This document shows positions 28,692-41,625 of a DNA stretch of 64,000 nucleotides, piece after piece. Numbering within the stretch: the first letter of the stretch is position 1; every line of letters starts with the position of its first letter. A program made the position numbers and the translations under genes. This DNA is from Myxococcales bacterium (lineage in GTDB: Bacteria > Myxococcota_A > Polyangia > Haliangiales > Haliangiaceae). The notes below the pieces were generated by a model. The model made no database searches. It worked only from the letters and a program-made list of their open reading frames with translations, and was not told where the DNA came from. The stretch covers positions 1 to 64,000 of the forward strand of contig JAQBQE010000067.1 of NCBI GenBank assembly GCA_028287135.1, written 5' to 3'.

Positions 28692-28698
28692 GCCGGCG

Positions 28699-31109
<2,411 letters not shown>

Positions 31110-31119
<10 letters not shown>

Positions 31120-32903
31120 GGCGAACCCTCGTGTTGTTGCTCGGCCTGGCGGCGTCGACCCCGGCGACCCCGGCGTTCGCGCAGAGCGATGACGACGAGG
31201 ACGAGACCGCGGACGACGAGGGTGCGGACGACGAGGGTGGGGACGACGAGGACAGTGGCGACGAGGGTGACGAGGACGGCGAGGCAAAGAAGCCGACGAA
31301 GAAGGCCAAGCCCGAAAAGGAAGAGCCGTTCGTCAAGCAGAACCTCAGCGGTCACGATCTCGGAACCACGAAGAAGGCGAGCGTCTTCGAGAAGGATCGG
31401 TTCTTCGTCGACAAGGTCGATTCGGGGAAGACCGAGAAGGGCACGCTGATCCAGGGCAGCCTGTCCTCGAGCTCGCTGCTGTTCACCGAGCGCGGCGGCA
31501 GCTACGGCGACATGCTCGGGGACAACAGCGCGAAGTTCTCGCGGATGTTCACCGAGCTGCGGCTACAGACCGACTTCCGCCACATCAAGGGTGGGCGGTG
31601 GGAAGCCCGCGTCGATGCGCGCGCTCGGGTCGTCAACACGCCCGAGAACAACCCCGATACCGCGGATCCGAACCACATCCAGTCGGGCTTCAACGGCACC
31701 AACGAGTACGACATCCGCGAGATGTGGCTGTTCCGTAGCGGCAAGCGGAGCGACATCTTCTTCGGCCGGCAATTCGTCGCCGACCTCGGCGGGGTCAAGT
31801 TCGACGGTCTGCGCGTCGACTACGCGAGCTCGCGCAAGCTGACGCTGATCGGCTTCGCCGGTCTGTACCCGCTGCGTGGCTCGCGTTCGATCACGACGGA
31901 CTACCAGGAGCTCAAGGCCGACGATGGAACGTCGGCGGGCAAGCTCGTCGGCACCGGCGGCTTCGGCGGCGCCTACCGCACGGTCAACTCGTACGGCGCG
32001 ATCGGTGGCGTCGTGCTCGCACCGCTGTCGTCGGAGCAGCCCCGCGTGTTCGTCACGTCTACCGGGTACCTGCGCCGGGGCGCCGCGCTCGACCTCTATC
32101 ACTTCGCGCTCGTCGATCTGTATGGCTCGCAGGGCGCCGGCCTGACCAACCTGTCCGCCGGTGCGAACTACAAGCCCAGCCCGCGGCTGCGGCTGACCGC
32201 GAGCGTCAATCGCGTCGACGTCGACACGCTGGCCGTCCAGGCCAACGCGTTCCTCACCGATCCGGACAAGTTCCCGGTGGTCCAGAACGAGACCTACTTT
32301 CGCCGGCTCGCGACCAACGTCGGCCGCGTCGGGGTGTCGGCCGGGCTCGGCCAGTTCCAGCGGTTCGAGGTCTCGGTGCAGGCGGCGTATCGCTACCGAC
32401 CGGGCGTCTCGATCCCGGTCGCCGACGGGACCGTGATGCCGGCGTCGATCAACCTGCAGGGCAACAAGGGCGTCGATCTCTTCGCGTCGATCGTCGATCG
32501 TCGCTCGTTCAAGGACCTCCGCCTTGGCATCGACGGCTCGCGCTCGTTCGGCGTCGGTGCGGTGGCGTTCAATCGCAGCGAGATCCTCGCCGTCCGCGCG
32601 TTCGCGGGTCGCGAGCTCAAGAACGGCCACGGCGAGTGGGAGGGCGAGGTCAGCTACGCGACGACCAAGGACTCCGCGTCGGGGTTCGACTGCATGAACA
32701 TCTACACCTGCTACGGCTCGTCGACCGGGTCGATCCTCGCCGCTGCCGGCAACCTCTACTACCGCTTCAATCGCGACTGGTTCGCGGTCGGCAGCCTGGC
32801 GCTCTCGCAGCAGTCGCTGACCTCGTACGGCAAGGGCACGCCGGTCGCGGACCCCTCGGTGATCGGCGTGATGGGCTACTTCCGCGCGTCGTACCGATTC
32901 TAG
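31110..32903 (+). CDS. Outer-membrane beta-barrel (porin-like) with acidic N-terminal segment
   Basis: 597 residues from GTG 31110, overlapping the cytochrome stop by 10 bp. This start gives a signal peptide (SLRRTLVLLLGLAASTPATP, cleavage near AFA-QS). Residues about 25-60 are almost all Asp/Glu/Gly, followed by a Lys-rich patch (KKPTKKAKPEKEE). From about 110 the chain shows amphipathic strands: GTLIQGSLSSSSLLFTERGG, MFTELRLQTDFRHIKGGRWE, DIFFGRQFVADLGGVKFDGL, FEVSVQAAYRYRPG. It ends in the terminal aromatic FRASYRF, the classic barrel C-terminus. By position it is the outer-membrane sheath or conduit partner of the cytochrome. Heme motifs are absent. Confidence 0.85.
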
Positions 32904-32926
32904 GCCGCGCCGCAGGAGGACGCGGC
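32904..32926 (+). terminator. Possible hairpin at the end of the conduit operon
   Basis: GCCGCG (32904-32909) pairs with CGCGGC (32921-32926) directly after the TAG stop. No T-run follows, so termination here is only a suggestion. Confidence 0.3.
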
Positions 32927-32948
32927 AGCCCCGGGTCCGTGCTCGGAG

Positions 32949-33194
32949 CTGAACCGCAGAGCCGCGGAGCCGGAGGAGAAGAACTTCTTTCGCTTCGCGA
33001 AGAGAGCGGTGCGCACGGGCAGGGCGGTGCCCGGAGGTGAACCGCAGGACGCCGAGCCGAGAGGGGAAGTTCTCCGGCCTCGCCGACACGGCGTGTGCTC
33101 GGAGGTTCTTCGCCCCGTCGGTGCAATCACAGGCAACCCGGCGAAGGCTGGAAGATCTCTCCTCTGCTCGGCGCCCTCTGCGGCTCTGCGGTTA
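32949..33194. repeat. Three degenerate copies of an AACCGCAGAG-type repeat, two direct and one inverted
   Basis: The intergenic stretch 32904-33283 holds no gene. Copy 1 (32949-32987) reads CTGAACCGCAGAGCCGCGGA and onward; copy 2 (33036-33074) reads GGTGAACCGCAGGACGCCGA and onward. Copy 3 (33151-33194) is inverted; its complement reads TAACCGCAGAGCCGCAGAGG. Each copy ends in a GA-rich segment. From memory, similar CGCAGAG-rich repeats are dispersed in many bacterial genomes. The opposed copies could form a large stem-loop between the barrel gene and the convergent catalase-like gene. Confidence 0.65.
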
Positions 33195-33223
33195 GACCTC
33201 AGGTTCACGCATCGAAGTGACTA

Positions 33224-33247
33224 GGCTGGGGCTGGGGCTCGGGCTCG
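33224..33247. repeat. Short GGGGCT/GGGCTC tandem tract
   Basis: GGCTGGGGCTGGGGCTCGGG lies 37 bp from the stop of the catalase-like gene. On that gene's coding strand it reads as GAGCCC-type units. Larger perfect versions occur beside the lipase gene (44302-44502). Confidence 0.6.
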
Positions 33248-33283
33248 ACAGAGAGGGCCGGACATCTCCTGTGTGGCGGTCGT

Positions 33284-34717
33284 TCAGCGACCCGGGATCG
33301 CCGTCGGCTCGGGCGCGGCGTGGCGCATGTTCTTGCTAGCCTCGTAGGCGAACTTGCGCGAGCGATTCATGTGACCGAGCGGGCGGTACTCCGGTGCGCT
33401 GTTCCACGGATCGAACGAGAGAGTGTTGCAGGTCTCCTCGGTCGCGTTCACCGCGGCGGTGTCGAGCGCGGTGCGCGGGATCGTGAGGCGGGCGACCTTC
33501 ACCGGCGGCGACAACGTGGGGCTCCACACCGACGTTCCGTCCTCGACCGACTGCGCGACCGAATCGAGCTGGCGCTGCGCGAAGAAGTCGAAGCACACGG
33601 TTCCAGCGGCGAGCTGCGCCTTGAGCTCCGCGCGGAGGTAGCTATCGCCCGTGACGGCCCCGGCTGCTGGCGTCCCGGCGCAGGGCGCTGCGGAGTACTT
33701 GACGGCGATCGCGCCGTGCTTGTACGCGTTCGCTGCCCAGTACGACTCGGTGCGCACGCTCTTGATGTTCTTGGTCGCGACCTTGGCGACGCGGAGTGCG
33801 ACGCGCGGGTGGGTCAGGAGGTAGTGCACGGTCGCCGCGGTGCCGCGATCCTGTGCCTTCGTCAGCTCGAGGAACTCGTTGGCGTTGGCGACGGCGTTCG
33901 CCTCGAGGTTGACCATCAGGAAGTCCTGCGTCACCGCGGGGCCGAGGAGCTTCGGTCCGGGGACGCCGACGAGCTTGACCGCGAGGCCCTGGATCTTGCC
34001 GCTGTCGTCGGGGCCCATCACGAGCGTGCCGTTGGAGAACCGCACGTAAGCGGGGAACGTCGTCGGCTGCTTGAACACGGGGCCGGTCGCGAGGTCCGCG
34101 GGTGCGGCGACGACCTGGAAGTCACCGACGACGCAGGCATGGCGCTTGGCGTGGAACGTCCGCCGGACCTGCTCGTCGCCGTTCTTCTTCTGCATGGCGT
34201 TCCGCATCTGGATCGCCATGATGTCGAACGCGTGCTCCTGGAACTCCTGGAGCTCGTTGGGCCGCAGCGTCTCGGCGTACAGCGCGGGGCGAACCGGCGC
34301 GCGCGTTGCCTGGCAGACGCCCGCGGGCGCCGTCGGCACCGCGAGGTCGTCCGCGCACTTCAGGCCCTCGCTGCAGTCGCGGTCATCGCGACGGTCACAC
34401 GCGTTCCCCTCACCGGCGCGGAGGTAGCAAGTCCCCTGGTTGCAGCTGTGCCGGGAATCCCCCTGGCATTGCCAGTTCCACGTGCACGACTCGCCCCAGA
34501 CGCGATTGCCGAACCAATCCGACTTGCCACCGCCGCTGCCGGAGCAGTCACCCTGTGCGACGCGCTGCGCCGCAGAGCTGTCGTCCGCGCACTCCGCCTG
34601 GTCCGTGCTGGTGCACGAGGACAGCGTCTCGAGCGCCTCGTCGCAGGTCAGGACCTCCTCGGGGCCACCGCTGCATGCCGAGACCAGGACGCTGACCAGG
34701 AGCAGATGAGTGCGCAT
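33284..34717 (-). CDS. Exported catalase-family lipoprotein with Cys/Trp-rich N-terminal region
   Basis: 477 residues from ATG 34717 (lipobox LVSAC, Cys15). About 125 residues follow that are rich in cysteine and acidic residues, including GKSD at 64-67, then W-F-G-N-R-V-W-G-E-S-C and CNQGTC. The catalase-like domain begins around 180. It has RRTFHAKRHACVVGDFQV (the H-A-K of the catalase distal histidine), FPAYVRFSNG, SGKIQGLAVKLVGVPG and QDFLMVNLEA. The end matches the catalase-related family: SFDPWNSAPEYRPLGHMNRS and RKFAYEASKNMRH. The classical proximal R-x-F-x-Y-x-D is not obvious. It may be a surface peroxidase-like or lipid-peroxide enzyme. Membrane anchoring is inferred. Confidence 0.82.
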   Translation of the reverse strand: MRTHLLLVSVLVSACSGGPEEVLTCDEALETLSSCTSTDQAECADDSSAAQRVAQGDCSGSGGGKSDWFGNRVWGESCTWNWQCQGDSRHSCNQGTCYLRAGEGNACDRRDDRDCSEGLKCADDLAVPTAPAGVCQATRAPVRPALYAETLRPNELQEFQEHAFDIMAIQMRNAMQKKNGDEQVRRTFHAKRHACVVGDFQVVAAPADLATGPVFKQPTTFPAYVRFSNGTLVMGPDDSGKIQGLAVKLVGVPGPKLLGPAVTQDFLMVNLEANAVANANEFLELTKAQDRGTAATVHYLLTHPRVALRVAKVATKNIKSVRTESYWAANAYKHGAIAVKYSAAPCAGTPAAGAVTGDSYLRAELKAQLAAGTVCFDFFAQRQLDSVAQSVEDGTSVWSPTLSPPVKVARLTIPRTALDTAAVNATEETCNTLSFDPWNSAPEYRPLGHMNRSRKFAYEASKNMRHAAPEPTAIPGR

Positions 34718-34857
34718 GCCCAGGGTGATGAGCAATCGCCGTTCCCTCGGGATCGCACGGGCAAGTTAGCGCAGCTGCTGGGGATGCGCGTGTTGCGCAA
34801 CCGGCTACCGCAAGTGGAGCTGCCGGCGACTGGCGTGAACGGTGCGGCGGTTGGCGC

Positions 34858-37614
34858 TTACTGGAATTTGATCGTCCGGTAGCCGAACAAGCGCACGCGC
34901 TTGGCGTAGAGGTCGAGGATGAACAACCCGACGACGCCGATCAGCACCCAGGGCCAGAGGTCCTGCGTGTACTTCACGGACTCGTCGGCCTTGGTCGCCC
35001 AGATCTGCGCGGGCTGCGGCTGATCGATGCCACCCGAGACCTGCGCGGCGTGCCGCAGCGGCTCGGGATCCGGCGTCGTGCGCAGGTACTCGAGCGGGTA
35101 GGACAGGGCGACCGAGCCGAGCGACTCGGCGACCGTCTTGCCATCGCGCTGGTGCACCGCCTTCAACAGGTAGCTGCCGTACTTCTGGATCCGGAAGTCC
35201 GCGGTGTAGCGACCGGCCGCGGTCTGGTCCATCCGGATCTCCTGGCTGACCTTGTTGGTCGCCGGGTCGATGACCTGGAGCTTGGTGTCGAGCTCGTTGA
35301 CGAACTTGTCACCGGTATCGATCGCATCGACGGTGACCATCGCGCGGCCGTCCGCGACCTTCGCGGTGAGATCGTAGCTGTCGTAGACCTTGCGGCGCAT
35401 CGACGACCGCACGACCTGCGCCCAGAACTTGGGATAGCCGCCCCAGCGGATCCACTCGGCGCCCCAGCGGTTCTTGACGTCACTGGTCCACGCGACCGTG
35501 GTGCCTGCGCCGTGCTTCCAGCGCGCGAGGATCGGCTCGCCGAGATCCGAGATCAGGATGGTCTCGGCCGTCGGCTTGGGCTTGGTGGTGACGTAGCCGT
35601 GGAGCGCCGGCGCGTTCTCGACGCCGGTGCCCTCGATGGCCTCGACCTTCTTGGCGATGCGGACGTGGATGACGTCCTCGACGAGCTGGCTCTTCTGCGC
35701 CTCCTGCGTCTCCTTCATGAAGATCTTCGGCAGCGCGCCGATGTCCTCGACCATGTAGAGCCGGCCGTCGCCAGCGTCGGCGATCATCGACAACAGATTC
35801 CGATCGGCGCCCTGCACACCGACGCACGACACCGTGATCCGCGCGCCGCGCATGTCCTGCACGAGCTCGGGGATGCCGTCGCTCGGTGCTTCACCGTCGG
35901 TCATCACGATGACGTGCTTGACCTTGGCATTGATGCCCTGGAGGACCTCGAACGCCTCCTTGAGGCCGGGGAAGATGTTGGTGCCGCCGCCCGACTGCAG
36001 GCGCGAGATGTCGGCGGAGATCCGCATGCGGTTGGCGGCCCGCTGCGGCCGGACCAGGACCTGCGCCTCGCTGTCGAACGCGATCACGGAGATCCAGTCG
36101 TTCGGCGCGAGGACCTCGGTGGTCACGCGTGCGGACTCCTTCGCCGCCTCGAGCTTGGGACCCTGCATCGAGCCCGAGCGATCGATGACGAGGACCAGCG
36201 CGATGTCGGGCTGCTCCTTGATCTTCTCGGAGTCGAACCGCACCGGCATGATCTGCTCGATCCGGGTGCGCTCGTAGCCACCGGAGCCGAACGAGTCCTC
36301 GCCGCCCGCCATGATCAGGCCGCCGCCCATCGAGGAGACGTAGGTGTCGAGCGCGGCCATCTGGCCGGCACCCATCAGATGCGCGGGGACGTCGGAGACC
36401 AGCACGAGGTCGTACTTCTCGAGCTCCTTGGGGTTGGCCGGAATGCCGGTCGGGCCACGCACGGTGACGTCAATCTGCTCGTGCTCGAGCGCCTTCTGGA
36501 GGTAGCTCGCGGAGCCGGGCTCGCGAAGGATGCCGCCCTCGACGTAGAGCACGCTCGGCTTGCCCTTCACGGGCGCCGTCATCACGGCCTCGTTGTTGGC
36601 CTTCTCGGTGTCCTTGTCGAACTTCGCGAGGCGCAGCTTGTAGGTCGTGGCGCCGGCGCGCTTGGCGTCGGACTTGAACTTGACGAGGTTCTTGCCCTCA
36701 CGCAGCTCGACGCGCTTGCTCGGCTCGAGCGGGTTCGGGAACTCGTCCTGCTGGAGGGACAGGGTCGCGGTCTGCGCCTCGGTCGACCACACCTCGGCGG
36801 TGACCTCGAACGGCTGACCGACCTTGATCTCGTCGGGGACCATCACGCCGACGACGCGGATCTCGCTGCTCTTGTCCTGGTCGAACGTGCGCCAGGAGAC
36901 TTTGACGCCGAGCTCCTTCGATCGGTACGCCTCGACGGCAACATCGCCGACGGTCTGGTTGCCGTCCGAGATGATCATCATCCGCGGCAGGTAGCCATCG
37001 GGGTAGAGGCCGTACGCGAGCTGCATCGCGGCCTGCGTGTCGGTGCCTGCACCGGAGCCGACGTGGCGCTTGATCCCGGCCGACAGCGGACCGTCCTCGA
37101 CGCGGACCACGGTGGGCTTCTCGGCGAACGTGACGAGCTGGAGGTTGCTGTCGCCCGAGCTCTTCTCGAGCTCGTCGACGTACTGCTTCGCCGCCGCGAG
37201 CTGCTTTTCAGAGACCGAGTCCGAGACGTCGACGAGCACGACCGTCGAGACCTTGGTCTGCTCGCTGATCCACGAGGGCCGCGCGAGCGCGAAGGCGACG
37301 CCAGCGACGACGAGCGAGCGCAGCGTCGATTGCACGACCTGCTGGAGCACCGAGAGATCGGTGAGTGACAGGACCCGCAGCAAGTAGAACGCGGGTACGA
37401 CGCAGGCGAGCAGCAGCCACTCAGGCGCGAGCAGATCGATCGGACGATCGATCATGAAAAACGAGAGGGCCTTCGGGTTGATCGTGATCTGTGTCCGGCC
37501 GTCGATCCACGACGCGATCAGGAAGTAGAGCGCGATGGACGCACCGATCGCGAGTCCGAGCCGGATCAACGCCGCGGGCGTGAGGAGAGAGCGAAGCAGC
37601 GAGCGGCTGGACAT
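34858..37614 (-). CDS. Large membrane protein with two VWA domains and a glutamine-amidotransferase-like domain
   Basis: 918 residues from ATG 37614, which overlaps the upstream stop (TGATG). Three N-terminal helices (within about 1-105) are followed by VWA domain 1 with a D-V-S-D-S metal site. A class I glutamine-amidotransferase-like fold comes next ([45 protein letters not shown]). VWA domain 2 has the [20 protein letters not shown] and [13 protein letters not shown] beta-sandwich region and one C-terminal helix complete the protein ([18 protein letters not shown]). This architecture is found in MoxR-linked loci of Myxococcota and Planctomycetes. It is the last gene of the operon. Function in envelope stress or protein assembly is inferred. 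Confidence 0.88.
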   Translation of the reverse strand: MSSRSLLRSLLTPAALIRLGLAIGASIALYFLIASWIDGRTQITINPKALSFFMIDRPIDLLAPEWLLLACVVPAFYLLRVLSLTDLSVLQQVVQSTLRSLVVAGVAFALARPSWISEQTKVSTVVLVDVSDSVSEKQLAAAKQYVDELEKSSGDSNLQLVTFAEKPTVVRVEDGPLSAGIKRHVGSGAGTDTQAAMQLAYGLYPDGYLPRMMIISDGNQTVGDVAVEAYRSKELGVKVSWRTFDQDKSSEIRVVGVMVPDEIKVGQPFEVTAEVWSTEAQTATLSLQQDEFPNPLEPSKRVELREGKNLVKFKSDAKRAGATTYKLRLAKFDKDTEKANNEAVMTAPVKGKPSVLYVEGGILREPGSASYLQKALEHEQIDVTVRGPTGIPANPKELEKYDLVLVSDVPAHLMGAGQMAALDTYVSSMGGGLIMAGGEDSFGSGGYERTRIEQIMPVRFDSEKIKEQPDIALVLVIDRSGSMQGPKLEAAKESARVTTEVLAPNDWISVIAFDSEAQVLVRPQRAANRMRISADISRLQSGGGTNIFPGLKEAFEVLQGINAKVKHVIVMTDGEAPSDGIPELVQDMRGARITVSCVGVQGADRNLLSMIADAGDGRLYMVEDIGALPKIFMKETQEAQKSQLVEDVIHVRIAKKVEAIEGTGVENAPALHGYVTTKPKPTAETILISDLGEPILARWKHGAGTTVAWTSDVKNRWGAEWIRWGGYPKFWAQVVRSSMRRKVYDSYDLTAKVADGRAMVTVDAIDTGDKFVNELDTKLQVIDPATNKVSQEIRMDQTAAGRYTADFRIQKYGSYLLKAVHQRDGKTVAESLGSVALSYPLEYLRTTPDPEPLRHAAQVSGGIDQPQPAQIWATKADESVKYTQDLWPWVLIGVVGLFILDLYAKRVRLFGYRTIKFQ

Positions 37615-39656
37615 CAGACGGTGATCCGGCGGTGATAGGTGACCCACTCGACGACGATCAACGCCATCGCGAGGAGGACCAGGTAGATCCACAGCTTCTG
37701 ACTCCGGCTGACCGCGAACGCCTCGGGCGCCTCGAGCTTCTTGCCGCCGAGCGTGAGCTCGGTGGACGGCGCAATGTCGGACTCGATCGTGGAGGACAGG
37801 TTCGCCGCCAGCTCGATCTGCGCCATCGGCTTGCCGAGCGTGTCCTTGGCGGTCAGGTCGTAGTAGCCGACGCGCGAGCCGTAGAACGTCGCGAGGCCCT
37901 CGATCACCGGCGTCTTGGTGACCACGCCATCGGGCCCCTTGACCTCGGCCTCGGTCGCGCCGACGACGCCATCGAGCGGCACGCGCTGGCGCTGGCCCGT
38001 GGAGTACGTCGTCAACAGATCCGTGGTGTCGCCGGCGAACCAGTCGAGCGTGTTGACGAGCAGCATCGGGAACGCGACGCGCATCGGCAGATCGGTCGCC
38101 CCATCGCGACCCTCGGACGGCAGCGAGAACCCGAACGCGAGGATCTTGCGCTTGCCGTCGCGCTTGGCAGCCACGATTGAATCACGAACGCTGTAGGCGA
38201 GCGTCGACTCACCCTTCTTCGCGTCGATCGCGAACACGTTGCTCTTGTCCATGTAGACGTCGGACATCGTCACCCAGCGCATCACCGGGTGGCCTTCGTC
38301 GATCTCGGTGATTCGCGGGCTCGGCGATTCGCCGCGGATCGTGAACGGGCTGTTCGCGCCCGTCGGGTGGAAGAACAGCAGGCTCGCCGGTGGCATCGGG
38401 AGGACCGCCGGGGTGTGCTCGTCGAAGATCACGACGTCCATGCCGTCGACGATCGATGGCTTGGCGTCGTACTCCGCGGGCGTGAACTTCACAGGGTCGA
38501 CGTTGTCGTAGACGAGCAGGGCGCCTTCGAGGAACAGGTTGTCCTGCGTGATCATCGCGACCTTCTGCTTCTTGCGGACCGGCAGCAGCGCGTAGGCCTC
38601 GTCATCGAGCGGGAACGCATCGGAGCCGCCCGCGCCCTCGACCGGCTGGAGCGAGACGCGGAGCTTGTTGTCCTCGCTGGCGGGCAGCTTCTCGTAGACC
38701 TTGTGGATCCGCTGGCCCGGCGCGAGATCGATCCGCTTGCTGTCGACGTTGGACGCGCCGTTGTAGAGGCGGAGCTGGCGATGCGCTGGCTCGGTGCCGA
38801 AGTTCTGGAGCTCGACGTAGACCTCGTAGGCGGCCTTGTTCGCGATGTAACGCCGAACGTTGAACGCGATGATGCCGACGTTGTCGGAGCGGCGGCCGAC
38901 CGGGAGATAGCGGACGTCGACGTTCGACAGGTCGATCGCCGCGAGGTTCTTGGCGTTCCAGGCCGCCGCAGACTTCGGGTCGCTCGGCGCGAGCTGGGTC
39001 GGCTTGGCCTTGTCCCAGCTCACCAGTCCGAGCTGTTGCTCAGGAAACGCGCCGTCGGAGATCACGACGATCAGCGGGTTGGGCCGGTCGCGCAGCGCAT
39101 CGGCCGCCGCGCCGAGCGCACGCGTGAGGTCGGCCGGGGTGTCGCTCGCCTGGATGCCATCGACGATCTTGTTGAGCATCGGCGCGTCCGTCGAGAACCG
39201 GGACATCGGCGTCGCCTGACCATCGACCTTCATGATCAGCGCGAGGTCGCCGCCGCCCATGCCGTCGATCAGCGTCTTCGCGCGCTCCTTGGCGATCTGG
39301 AGCCGTGACTTCGTGCCGGCTTCGTCACCGTCCATCGCCTTCATCGATGCCGAGGCATCGAGCAGGACGACGACGCTGCGTGCCTTGCGGGAGACCGCAC
39401 CGAGGGTCGGGTCGAGCGCTGCGAACAGGATGATCCCGAGGATGGCGATCATCAGCAGCAGGGACATCAGACGCTTGAGCTGCTTCCATAGCGCGTTCGC
39501 GTCCTTCTGCTCGAGCACGCGCTTCCACAGCCGCGCGAACGGCACCTCGAAGCGACGGCGGCGCATCTTGATGATGTACGCGCTGACCGCGAGCAGCACG
39601 GCGCCACCCGCAATCCACGCCCACAAGGCGAGCGGAATCGGTCCCAGAAAACTCAC
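37614..39656 (-). CDS. BatA-like VWA membrane protein
   Basis: 680 residues. An N-terminal helix (about 8-29) and a basic loop with [13 protein letters not shown], then a second helix (about 61-83), match BatA/DUF1550-type starts. The VWA domain follows with the MIDAS D-A-S-A-S ([17 protein letters not shown]) and [15 protein letters not shown] long beta-rich periplasmic region (about 250-620) and a C-terminal helix (about 652-672) complete it. It overlaps both neighbours by a few bases. BatA-type proteins bind partners through Mg2+-dependent adhesion sites and act with MoxR ATPases. Confidence 0.9.
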   Translation of the reverse strand: MSFLGPIPLALWAWIAGGAVLLAVSAYIIKMRRRRFEVPFARLWKRVLEQKDANALWKQLKRLMSLLLMIAILGIILFAALDPTLGAVSRKARSVVVLLDASASMKAMDGDEAGTKSRLQIAKERAKTLIDGMGGGDLALIMKVDGQATPMSRFSTDAPMLNKIVDGIQASDTPADLTRALGAAADALRDRPNPLIVVISDGAFPEQQLGLVSWDKAKPTQLAPSDPKSAAAWNAKNLAAIDLSNVDVRYLPVGRRSDNVGIIAFNVRRYIANKAAYEVYVELQNFGTEPAHRQLRLYNGASNVDSKRIDLAPGQRIHKVYEKLPASEDNKLRVSLQPVEGAGGSDAFPLDDEAYALLPVRKKQKVAMITQDNLFLEGALLVYDNVDPVKFTPAEYDAKPSIVDGMDVVIFDEHTPAVLPMPPASLLFFHPTGANSPFTIRGESPSPRITEIDEGHPVMRWVTMSDVYMDKSNVFAIDAKKGESTLAYSVRDSIVAAKRDGKRKILAFGFSLPSEGRDGATDLPMRVAFPMLLVNTLDWFAGDTTDLLTTYSTGQRQRVPLDGVVGATEAEVKGPDGVVTKTPVIEGLATFYGSRVGYYDLTAKDTLGKPMAQIELAANLSSTIESDIAPSTELTLGGKKLEAPEAFAVSRSQKLWIYLVLLAMALIVVEWVTYHRRITV

Positions 39657-40620
39657 CTCAGGAACCCTCCCGACCGGAAGATCTTGAGGACGAGCTCGTC
39701 GAACGGAATCGAGGTGTGGGTCCGGAAGAACGGCATCGCGTACTTCGTGCAGTACGCCTCGAGCTCCTTGCAGTAGCTCTCGTGCTCGCGCTGGTAGGCC
39801 TCGAGCAGCGAGCGGGAGATCGTGACGTCCTTGGTCTCGCCGGTCTCGCAGTCGACGAGCGACAGGTCGCCGTGGAGGTTCGGCTCGGCCTCGCGCTTGT
39901 CGTAGACCTGGAGCACGAACGGCTCGAACTTGTTGTAGCGCAGCGTGTTCAGGCCTTGCTCGAAGCCCTCGGGGTCATAGAAGTCCGAGATCAGCACGGC
40001 GAGCCCGCGGCGCTTGTTCTGCGTCACGAACGTCTTCATGCACTCGGCGAGGTCGGTCTGCCCGCCGATCTGGCACTGCCGGAGGAACTCGAACACGCGG
40101 AAGATCCGGTTCTTGCCGCGCGCCGGCGGCATCCGATCGATCACCTTGCCGGCGAACGGGATGATCGCCACGCGATCGAGGTTTGCGAGGCCCACGTACG
40201 TCAGCGCGGCACCGACCTGCATCGCGTAATGCAGCTTGGGCAGCGGCGTGCCGATCGACATCGAATCCGAGCAGTCGACGAGGATGTAGATGCTGAGATC
40301 CTCTTCTTCCTCGAACAGGCGCAGCAACAGCTTGTCGAGCCGGCCGTAGAGGTTCCAGTCGATGTAGCGAAAGTCGTCGCCGCGCGAGTACGTGCGGTGA
40401 TCGGCGAACTCGATGCCCGAGCCGACCTTGCGCGTGCGCCGCTCGGCGCGCAGGTTTCCGGCGAACACCTTGCGAGACACCATGTGCAGGTGCTCGAGGG
40501 TCTTCAGGAACTTCTCGTCGAACAGCTCCGAACGATCCTGGGCGCGGTTGCTCCTCGCCGCAGCCGGCGGCTTCCGTGGATCGACGGCCTTGAACGCGCC
40601 GGAGGCGGACGGACGAGCCA

Positions 40621-40621
<1 letters not shown>
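39653..40621 (-). CDS. DUF58 domain protein (MoxR partner)
   Basis: 322 residues, soluble. It contains the DUF58 signature around 75-90 (TYSRGDDFRYIDWNLYGR) and a VWA-like continuation: YILVDCSDSMSIGTPLPKLH with a D-x-S-x-S site, then RRGLAVLISDFYDPEGFEQG. It lies between MoxR and the BatA-like gene with 1-4 bp overlaps on both sides. MoxR and DUF58 proteins are nearly always adjacent and are thought to form a chaperone system for extracytoplasmic or metal-loaded targets. The client is unknown. Confidence 0.94.
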
Positions 40622-41621
<1,000 letters not shown>

Positions 41622-41625
<4 letters not shown>

